Positions 57,645-64,000 of a stretch of 64,000 nucleotides of DNA are shown here, in pieces. The notes under the pieces are model-generated. The model saw only the letters and a list, made by a program, of their open reading frames with translations. It did not search any database and was not told the DNA's origin. The translations under genes and the position numbers were made by a program. Position 1 is the first letter of the stretch; each line of letters begins with the position of its first letter. This stretch comes from Mycoplana azooxidifex (GTDB lineage: Bacteria; Pseudomonadota; Alphaproteobacteria; Rhizobiales; Rhizobiaceae): assembly GCF_014196765.1 (NCBI RefSeq), contig NZ_JACIEE010000011.1, positions 1-64,000 on the forward strand, read 5' to 3'.

Positions 57645-58499
57645 TCACCTTTTCAAAGGCGTATCTGCCGCGGTCGATGCTGGCGCCCTGCGGCCGAGTT
57701 GACGCGCGGTGACCAACAGGCCGACGAGTGAGACGACGGCGATCAGCACGCACATGACCAACACATCCGCGTCTTCGAAATTGAGGTCCGCCACGACCAG
57801 CGCTGCGGGGATGTTGCGCGCTCCAGTGCCCAGTGTGAGCACCGGCCGGGCAGCGGTGTCGGCGCCGGCGATCAGCCAGCCAATAAGAAGGGTTCCCGCG
57901 ACCAAGACGATCGAGGCGGCGACGGCGCCGGTACCGAAGGTGGCAAGCTTGGCTTGCCCGTGGAGAGCCAGAAGTGCGACCGCGCCAATAGCCAATCCAA
58001 TGTTTGCGATTATCGAGACGATCCGCTGCAAGCGGGCGGCCACTGGGGGAAAGCGCCGGTTCACGAACAGACCGATGGCAAGGGGAATGAGCATCAGCAA
58101 CACGAGCGACTTGGCGATGTCGAGCGGCCCGACCTGGACGCCCGGCAAGAGAAGCGGAAGCACCAGCGGCAAGTAGAAGACTGTCGTCCCCATCAGCAGC
58201 ACGAGCACGCCCACGCTCGCGGCGACCTCGCCCTTGGCGATCTGCACGAGTGGCGGCAAAAAAGGCGCGCCCGCGGCTGTCGCCATCAGGATCAGCCCGA
58301 TGCCAAAGCCGTCGTTGAGCGGAACGACAGCCCGGATCGCCAAGGCGAGTGCGGGCACAAGCACGAAGCTGGCCACCAGGACTTTGATCGGCAGGACCCC
58401 GCCACGCAGCGGCCCCACAATTTCACCGATGGTCAGGCGCATCCCCAAGGCGGCCATCGTGGCGACGACGAATGTGAGAATACCTAGATCGGCCAGCAC
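57645..58499 (-). CDS. Bile-acid:sodium-symporter-family (BASS) transporter
   Basis: A 284-residue membrane protein with nine to ten helices, LGMRLTIGEIVGPLRG near residue 18 and ATAAGAPFLPPLVQIAKG near 95, typical of the BASS/SBF superfamily. The start is a GTG at 58499 with GGGAGG 7 nt upstream. Members carry organic anions with sodium. Next to an alkylsulfatase gene, uptake of sulfated amphiphiles is an attractive but unproven role. Confidence 0.8.
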   Translation of the reverse strand: MLADLGILTFVVATMAALGMRLTIGEIVGPLRGGVLPIKVLVASFVLVPALALAIRAVVPLNDGFGIGLILMATAAGAPFLPPLVQIAKGEVAASVGVLVLLMGTTVFYLPLVLPLLLPGVQVGPLDIAKSLVLLMLIPLAIGLFVNRRFPPVAARLQRIVSIIANIGLAIGAVALLALHGQAKLATFGTGAVAASIVLVAGTLLIGWLIAGADTAARPVLTLGTGARNIPAALVVADLNFEDADVLVMCVLIAVVSLVGLLVTARQLGRRAPASTAADTPLKR

Positions 58500-58972
58500 T
58501 GCCGCTGCCTCCCAACATTGCCATCCTTTTGGCCTTGTGGCCGTCCATGCGGATGCCGGGGAAATTGAGGAACAACTCCGTGGACATCGCCCGGATCGCC
58601 TCGCCCTGCGAAAGACGGCGGAGCCTTAATTCTAGTCCGCAGTTAAGCGTCCACAATGGCTGGGGACGCGATGATCCGGCCGTGCGTCTCTTTTACTTGG
58701 CAACGCGTCCCAAATGTCGTGCGCTGCGGCTGAGGCACCCGTCCCGTCCGCTCCGATTCAGGATAGGCGGCATTGGAATTGGTGCGTTTTCGGCATGTCA
58801 GTGGACGCTGGTTTACGAGCGGCCCTGAACCCGGGTCCACAAGCCGGGTTCTTCCATTTTCCGGTACACTGATTGACTGAATCCTGTCTCAGCGGGGCGG
58901 AGACAGTTGGCCCATGCCTGGAGAATAACGGCCGATATCGCCGTCAAACGGCTTCACTGTCCGCTGCAGGCC
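58500..58972. other. Intergenic region upstream of the BASS-SulP-sulfatase operon
   Basis: About 470 bp without a convincing gene. It probably holds the operon promoter, between it and the same-strand AraC gene. The base composition becomes AT-richer after about 58,700. Confidence 0.4.
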
Positions 58973-60013
58973 CTATTCTCGAATTTGCGATAGTATCCGG
59001 TGCAAGATGGGGAGGTCCTCCGCCGACCCACAACCATCACCTTCGACGGCGGTGCTTGGGTGAGGAGGGATATCGCTGCGGGCCTCGACAGGCGTAATAC
59101 CAAATTCTTTCTTGAACGAGCGGCTGAAGCTGGACGGGTCGTTGAAGGCGAACGATCGGGCAATCGTTGCTATGGGATCGACGTTCGAAAATTTCGAGAG
59201 CTCAATATAAGCCTGTCGCAGGCGGCACTTCTGAATATAATGGGTTATTCCACCATTTTCTTCCATTATTCGATAGAGTTGCGAGCGAGATATTCCCGCA
59301 CTTCGACAAACAAAGGCTACGTCTAGAGCTCTATTCTTGAGATTCGATTCTACTATTCGGATAATCTTTTCGCGTCGTGTGAGTGCGATTTGTGCGGCGG
59401 CCAACTCGTAATGTTCTGCTGAGGGAGCAATGCAAGCCAGCACCATCCCGCGCACGGCATCTTGTAAATGCGGCATATCCGTCCGGGACAGTGCCGCCAC
59501 ATTTCGACCGAGCAACTGCAGGAATTCGGCCAGAAGCCTTCCCATAGCGCCATCGAGCGGCCTGCCGACCACAGTATCCAGCACTGGAGCGAGATCGCTG
59601 AACACGTCTCGGGGAAGGTAAAGTTGGAGACGACGGTCCGCGGCGCGCGTGCTGTTGATTTCCTGGCCAAGCGTTGTGACGAAGGCAACTCCGGCCGGCA
59701 CATCGAACTCCGTTCCCTTTGCTGCCTCCCCGCATGCTCGCTGCTGGCCCAGCACTATGACCCAGTCATCGACAGGATTTCGACGGATCAGGGAAGCCGT
59801 TCTGATTGCCCGTAGCGCGGGAGCTTCAACGATGCCGAGGGCGAAGTTCCCTAAAGACCAAATCTCGCTTGTCGCCGCAAATTCCCGCGGGTCCTCCACC
59901 ACGAAATCAAAGACGGGATCGAACCACGACCGAAAAGCGTCAAATTGCTCTCGAGCCGGAAGACTGTGAGTGGAGAAAACGTTAGGCATCACGTTTTGAT
60001 CCCAAAGCCGCAT
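58973..60013 (-). CDS. AraC-family transcriptional regulator
   Basis: About 346 residues: an AraC_binding_2-type sensor domain (~20-200) and a C-terminal double HTH (VCRSAGISRSQLYRIMEENG; then FNDPSSFSRSFKKEFGITP). The start is 60013, or 59989, which gives the common MPNVFSTHS opening. It is transcribed towards the BASS-SulP-alkylsulfatase operon on the same strand and may control it. Codon use is less GC-rich than in the flanking core genes. Confidence 0.85.
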   Translation of the reverse strand: MRLWDQNVMPNVFSTHSLPAREQFDAFRSWFDPVFDFVVEDPREFAATSEIWSLGNFALGIVEAPALRAIRTASLIRRNPVDDWVIVLGQQRACGEAAKGTEFDVPAGVAFVTTLGQEINSTRAADRRLQLYLPRDVFSDLAPVLDTVVGRPLDGAMGRLLAEFLQLLGRNVAALSRTDMPHLQDAVRGMVLACIAPSAEHYELAAAQIALTRREKIIRIVESNLKNRALDVAFVCRSAGISRSQLYRIMEENGGITHYIQKCRLRQAYIELSKFSNVDPIATIARSFAFNDPSSFSRSFKKEFGITPVEARSDIPPHPSTAVEGDGCGSAEDLPILHRILSQIRE

Positions 60014-60069
60014 GAATTGGCGGGCAGGCCGTTTTCGATGCCCCACATCCCGGCGAGGGATTGTATACT

Positions 60070-60294
60070 TCAAAAAAGGTCCAGGATACCTTCCGCCGCG
60101 CATGGCTGCGCTCGGTCACCGACGGCGTTGAAGTCGATGACACGGAAATTCGTTTTCACGGTCGCAAGACCATGCTGGAGCGTCTTGTGATGGGAGGAGG
60201 GGCGGCTTCGGCGGGACTGCCCGGTATTCTTCGCGCCGGACAGGATTCGGACCAGTGCTTCCCTCTCAAAGAACTCACAGGATCATCGTAACGG
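60070..60294 (+). pseudogene. Serine recombinase, C-terminal remnant
   Basis: The frame reads FRRAWLRSVTDGVEVDDTEI, then RFHGRKTMLERLVMGGGAAS and AGLPG. This is the usual C-terminus of large serine recombinases of mobile elements (VEVDDxEIRIxGRKxxLE). The catalytic N-terminal domain is absent. A relic. Confidence 0.6.
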
Positions 60295-60299
60295 TTCTA

Positions 60300-60400
60300 T
60301 CAGGCACTGCGCGCCGAGGACTGCCGGCAATTTGCGTCGATGCCCGTCACGCTAAAGCGGCGCTCGATATGGCTGCCAACAGAACCGATGCCGATGTGCG
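60300..60400 (+). pseudogene. IS110-family transposase fragment
   Basis: LPAICVDARHAKAALDMAAN followed by RTDAD is the conserved N-terminal DEDD-domain segment of IS110 transposases. YQALRAE precedes it in a neighbouring frame, so there is also a one-base frameshift. Only about 30 codons survive. Confidence 0.65.
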
Positions 60401-60443
60401 CGGCTCGGGCCAACCATCAAATGTGTCGCACCTGACGCCAGAC

Positions 60444-61289
60444 CTAATGCGTACCGGCCAGATGCTTCTTCAGGCGCCGGAAGTTGCGCATCACTAACGG
60501 CGGAGCGAGTTCCAACGCCATTTCATTTACCTTCGTTCTCCAGTCTACACGATCGTTCGTGCCGGGACGGACGCGGAATTGGGTTGTTGCGTCCCGTTTC
60601 GTTTCATCCCACGTCGAGGTGTAGTAGTAGAGTGCAATCGATCGGCGCGGTATGCCTTGCGGGTGATTAATCAGCTGCGGATTGCCGTGCATGCTCTCTT
60701 GCGTGGTATTGAATATTACGCATCGGTTGAAGCTCGGAACGATTGAGTGGGCGCACCTGGTCATGTCCTGGTCCCACAATTCGAGCTGTCCGCCGTATTC
60801 CGGTTGCCAGTCCTTGTTGAGATAGATCAGTATGTTGACGCGGCGTTCCAGATTCATCGGTTTGTGATGATTGAAGTCTGCATGAACAGAAAGGTGGCCA
60901 CCTTGATGAATCCGGTGGAGACCAGCGCCGGCAAAGTATGGGTCTGGAATGAGACCCTTTATGCCGGTGATGTTCTCGATCACCCGGATAAACGGCCGTG
61001 AGTTGAACGAATAGAAGATCTGCCGTGTAGATGGAGGCAGGATGTCCGGGTTGAAGCTTTCCTTCAGGCGCTCTTGACGCCGATCGAATTTTTGTTCGGC
61101 CTCCTCGGAACTAGCCGGAAAATCCTTCAGGCAGACTTCAAGCACATTTGGTGGCAGGAAGTTCTCTATTACTATGTGCGGGAAGGGATCAGCCTGTTGA
61201 TAGCTTTCGTGAAGTTCACTGCCCTTTTCCCGGTCGATATTGCTGGAAACATGCCCGAATTTTTCATCCATTTCATGCAGATAAACCAT
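60444..61289 (-). CDS. 2OG-Fe(II) dioxygenase family protein
   Basis: A 281-residue protein of the prolyl-4-hydroxylase-like 2OG-Fe(II) class. HxD of the iron triad lies in VHADFNHH (near residue 140), the distal His in SMHGNPQLINHP and the 2OG Arg in PRRSIALYYYT. The ATG at 61289 is preferred over the longer frame. The neighbouring glycosyltransferase gene suggests hydroxylation of a surface-glycan component or a tailoring step. The substrate is unknown. Confidence 0.8.
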   Translation of the reverse strand: MVYLHEMDEKFGHVSSNIDREKGSELHESYQQADPFPHIVIENFLPPNVLEVCLKDFPASSEEAEQKFDRRQERLKESFNPDILPPSTRQIFYSFNSRPFIRVIENITGIKGLIPDPYFAGAGLHRIHQGGHLSVHADFNHHKPMNLERRVNILIYLNKDWQPEYGGQLELWDQDMTRCAHSIVPSFNRCVIFNTTQESMHGNPQLINHPQGIPRRSIALYYYTSTWDETKRDATTQFRVRPGTNDRVDWRTKVNEMALELAPPLVMRNFRRLKKHLAGTH

Positions 61290-61481
61290 GATTCGTCCCC
61301 AAGGGTATCTGATGGCACCGTTGTTCTGGTCCAATGAGAGTCTACATGACCGGCCTGGCGCCGCAATTGGCGGGAAACCAACTTATGTGCCATGCGGGTT
61401 TACTCAATTAGAAGCAGTCGCTTTACTCTGCGTGTCGAGACGGCTCGGCGGATGCTTCCAAAGGTCACGCCGAAAATTTGC

Positions 61482-62717
61482 TCATGCTTCCAGGGCACGA
61501 CGAAGGGCGGCGTCGACGGCCGCACCGGCATCGTCCCAGGAGGCCGTAGCGACACTCTCAGAGGCTCGTTTTGAGGCTGCCTCAAAGTCGGGAATGTCTA
61601 ACACCGCTTCCAATGCGGTCGCGAGCGAGTGCGGCGTGGCCGACGCATACCGAATGTGAGGGTTATCGAGCACCATGCGGTTGTGCTCTGCATCGTTGAC
61701 GACCGGGATACAGCCGGCAGCAAGCATCTCGTAGGGCACGAGCGATACGTTGGTGAGTGAAAGGTTCAATCCAGCGAAGCACTGATTGTAAATATTGTTA
61801 AGTTCAGTCGGCCCAACCAATCCATGATTTATGAATTTGAACGGAAGCGATCCAACCTTCTCTCCAAAAATATGCAGTTCGAGCTGGGGGTGGCGATTTG
61901 CAAGTATTTCGAGCGCCAGGAGCCCAAGTTCAGTTCCTCGTCTTGGCGTCCTCGACCGTGCGTAGAAGGCGACACCCGTTCGCCTTCCGCCGCCTGGCTT
62001 CAAGCCATAGCGCGAGGTGTCGCAGCCGAACGGAAAGTAGTCGGCGTCCATGCCGAATTCATGCGACAGTTTCTGCGCCAACCACTTGCCGGCGGTGATA
62101 GCATGAAAGCCCATTCGATAGGTGTTTTCCGCCAGCACGCTCTGAGAGCCCACTGGATCAAAGTAGGGCTCATAGTCTTGGACAAAATAGAAGCGTTTTC
62201 CGCTGCAGCGTGAATTAAAAACGGCGTAGGCAGTCGGCCAGGCTGTGGCTATGACTGCATGTGCGTCCGCCATTCCTTCGCTAACGTCGGCGATCGGGCA
62301 GGTGAGTCCATAGTATTCTCTAGCGATCCCTTCGTAATACCTAAGATCACCGCCATACGTGTTGTAAAGATAGACGCGATTCTTGTATCCAAGCCTGTCA
62401 AAGTATTTGACCATTCGATAGCACGTCGTATGCCCCCCCGATCCGGGCCCTGCGGGGTGCTCGACCCAGTTTATGGTCAACGGTTCGCCTGGACTGATTT
62501 TGGGAGTTCTTGGTTTAAAGGGCTGGCTCAAATCGGCTGCCATAACATCATGGGGGAAAACTTCCCATTTCGATTTCCGTGGCCTGACCCAGTCTGACGC
62601 CATGAACAGCGCACGATCGACAATCCCTTTGTACCCATCTTTTGCGAGGATGGCGCCAACTTGGCGACTGCGCCGGCCAAATTGGCGGCGCGCAGAACTC
62701 AGAATTGAAGTCGGCAT
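61482..62717 (-). CDS. WsaF-type (rhamnosyl) glycosyltransferase
   Basis: A 411-residue GT-B glycosyltransferase. NWVEHPAGPGSGGHTTCYRM near residue 83 and VPYEMLAAGCIPVVNDAEHN near residue 320 match WsaF-like rhamnosyltransferases and related family 4 enzymes. It acts in the cytoplasm on surface polysaccharide. It lies upstream of the 2OG oxygenase gene on the same strand, 192 bp apart, and both are AT-richer than the core. No other glycan genes are visible, so the pair looks like an island remnant or cargo. Confidence 0.8.
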   Translation of the reverse strand: MPTSILSSARRQFGRRSRQVGAILAKDGYKGIVDRALFMASDWVRPRKSKWEVFPHDVMAADLSQPFKPRTPKISPGEPLTINWVEHPAGPGSGGHTTCYRMVKYFDRLGYKNRVYLYNTYGGDLRYYEGIAREYYGLTCPIADVSEGMADAHAVIATAWPTAYAVFNSRCSGKRFYFVQDYEPYFDPVGSQSVLAENTYRMGFHAITAGKWLAQKLSHEFGMDADYFPFGCDTSRYGLKPGGGRRTGVAFYARSRTPRRGTELGLLALEILANRHPQLELHIFGEKVGSLPFKFINHGLVGPTELNNIYNQCFAGLNLSLTNVSLVPYEMLAAGCIPVVNDAEHNRMVLDNPHIRYASATPHSLATALEAVLDIPDFEAASKRASESVATASWDDAGAAVDAALRRALEA

Positions 62718-63003
62718 CGTCTAAAAGGTCTCCACTGCCGTTGCTCGCCTCCGTTCAGAGCAGATCGAGCTGTCCGGCACCGATCGGGACGTGTGTAACA
62801 AACTGTGGCTCCGGCGGCACCCGCGCTGCAATGCCTCATTTCGGTCAAGGGCATACCCATGACTGCGCGAGTTCCGCTGTGTTTGCAGTATGAACGGCAA
62901 TTGCCCTGCAACAACGCTACGTCTTTTGATGCTTCTCGGTACGACATCTTCGTTCCCGGAGGGGCGGGTACTTGCTGTCTACACCAGGATCAGGACTCAT
63001 TGA
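62718..63003. other. No gene seen
   Basis: The short open frames have no recognisable product. The left end of an IS5-type relic lies at the right edge (ACTCATTGATCACA near 62995). Confidence 0.4.
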
Positions 63004-63249
63004 TCACAGCCGGAAGATGACGGTTGCGGCGATGCATATTGCCGAAAAGAGGGTGTGCGCGCTTAGTGGATTGCGATGCGCCGCCAGTCCTTGAGCTTTG
63101 CGAAGAGGTTCTCGACTTTGCGGCGCTTGCGGTAAAGTGTCTCGTCGTAGGGGTATGGCACTTTTCGGCTTCGGTTCGACGGAATGCAGGGTTCGATCCC
63201 TTTCGATCCGCGCCATCTGGCGCTCGCTCAACAAAAACAAATCACTCAT
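63004..63249 (-). pseudogene. Internally deleted IS5-family transposase
   Basis: The frame opens with the IS5 start MSDLFLLSERQMARIE, then a large deletion joins it to the C-terminal part. That part reads GIEPCIPSNRSRKVPYPYDE and ENLFAKLKDWRRIAIH in a shifted frame, and SAICIAATVIFRL ends in the first frame. About 180 internal residues, including most of the DDE core, are missing. An inactive relic. Confidence 0.75.
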
Positions 63250-63408
63250 CTTGGCCTCCAGTGGGAAGCCGTGAATCACATCTCAATCCAAATTAATAGA
63301 TTTAGAGCCTAGCTTGTTTCCGGCGCACGCGAGGCACGACCGGACGCCGCAGCCGACAGCAACTGCAGGGACCTGCTTCCGGACACACGGAACGATTGTC
63401 CCCGCGCC

Positions 63409-63879
63409 TTAATGCGGGTGGCTGATGCGGGCGACCTGGGCGTCCTTCATCAGGCTGAGGAAATTGGGGCCGGTGACGTGGACCAGCGTCCGGTGGTCTC
63501 CCGCCTCGAAATAGACGTCGCTGACCCGCCCCAGGCTTTCGTCGAGGATGACCGGGACATCATAGGCCATGCCGACGGGCGGGGCTGCCCCTTCGTCGCA
63601 ATCCGAAAAGAGCGCGCAGACCTCTTCCTCCGACGCCAGCCCGAGCCTGCGGTCGACCACGTCCTGCAGGGTGGAAAGCTCGATGCGGTGCGTGCTGGGG
63701 ACGACGGCGAGCACGTAGCCCATTTCGTGGTGGACGACCACGGTCTTGGCGAGCCTGCTGCCGGGGATATGGGCTGCCTGGGCCGACTGGCTGGTCGTGG
63801 CGGTGCGATGATGCGGGACGGTGTCGTAGGCGATCCCCTCCCGCTCGATATAGTCCTGAAGCCTTCTGGCGATGGTCAT
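63409..63879 (-). CDS. YbaK/prolyl-tRNA-editing-family deacylase
   Basis: A 156-residue YbaK/EbsC-like protein, a trans-editing fold that hydrolyses mischarged aminoacyl-tRNA. It has RLAKTVVVHHEMGYVLAVVP (the catalytic-Lys region) and GAAPPVGMAYDVPVILDE (the GxxxP loop). The ATG at 63879 starts the domain. The gene stands alone, and the remaining ~120 bp to the window end show no further gene. Confidence 0.88.
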   Translation of the reverse strand: MTIARRLQDYIEREGIAYDTVPHHRTATTSQSAQAAHIPGSRLAKTVVVHHEMGYVLAVVPSTHRIELSTLQDVVDRRLGLASEEEVCALFSDCDEGAAPPVGMAYDVPVILDESLGRVSDVYFEAGDHRTLVHVTGPNFLSLMKDAQVARISHPH

Positions 63880-64000
63880 GGTAGGCGCCCCTTCCTGTCT
63901 GCTGGCGACGCGTAACAAAGCCATTGTCCTCCCATCATCGCCGAAGTCAACGAGGAACCGGACGATGCGGATCGCTCCTGCCGCCAGGCTTCCCAGGATC

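Noticed and set aside
63181-63220. tRNA-3'-end-like string (GGTTCGATCCC ... GCGCCA)
   Set aside because: No cloverleaf can be drawn, and the bases are explained as coding sequence of the deleted IS5 transposase.

Overview
The window reads as chromosome or chromid of a Rhizobiaceae-type alphaproteobacterium (Rhizobium/Agrobacterium/Ensifer/Shinella relatives). The evidence is high GC, a complete chvE-gguA-gguB-gguC sugar locus with a divergent gbpR-type LysR gene, an inositol dehydrogenase gene behind a GGAA-N6-TTCC IolR-type site, single-domain XylG, and dispersed double-palindrome repeats of the rhizobial RIME kind. The species cannot be fixed from sequence reading alone.

Layout. 1-1.3 kb is a scrambled left edge with IS21-like repeats, a small XRE regulator and a 5'-truncated oxidoreductase. 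2.3-4.6 kb is a tightly overlapping ureide operon (puuE-uraD-allA-uraH) taking urate breakdown products through allantoin and ureidoglycolate. 4.7-17.4 kb is housekeeping: a PRC-barrel protein, the two halves of MnmC as divergent genes, a large multi-PAS hybrid histidine kinase, an MttB-family methyltransferase without pyrrolysine, a cytochrome c, a host-attachment-family protein, an RhlE helicase and two amino-acid/drug-type exporters. 17.7-20.9 kb is a circularly permuted ATP-grasp / alpha-E / transglutaminase cassette. 21-23 kb is a LysR / metallo-beta-lactamase pair.

23-40 kb is a sugar block. On the minus strand chvE-gguABC is followed by an aldehyde dehydrogenase and a pentonate dehydratase, which gives uptake plus the lower oxidative pentose route to 2-oxoglutarate. 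Then come gbpR, a degenerate J-domain protein, iolG, and a divergent ROK regulator / xylFHG transporter controlled through a perfect 11-bp inverted repeat. 40.3-44.8 kb is one giant RTX/cadherin-like secreted protein.

A tRNA-Arg(CCG) at 45.1 kb marks a change in character. Behind it lie two decayed genes, then a GFA protein, catalase KatE, and a kaiC-kaiB-HWE kinase operon whose kinase is frameshifted in a run of nine C. Next is an operon for a bile-acid-symporter-family transporter, a SulP anion transporter and an alkylsulfatase, probably for sulfate-ester use. From 59 to 63.3 kb the DNA is visibly more AT-rich and holds an AraC regulator, fragments of a serine recombinase, IS110 and IS5 transposases, and a 2OG-Fe(II) oxygenase / WsaF-type glycosyltransferase pair. 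A YbaK deacylase gene closes the window.

The items most worth pursuing are the KaiC/KaiB/kinase operon with its homopolymer frameshift, the alkylsulfatase transport operon, the ATP-grasp cassette, and the CATG-overlapping divergent mnmC halves.
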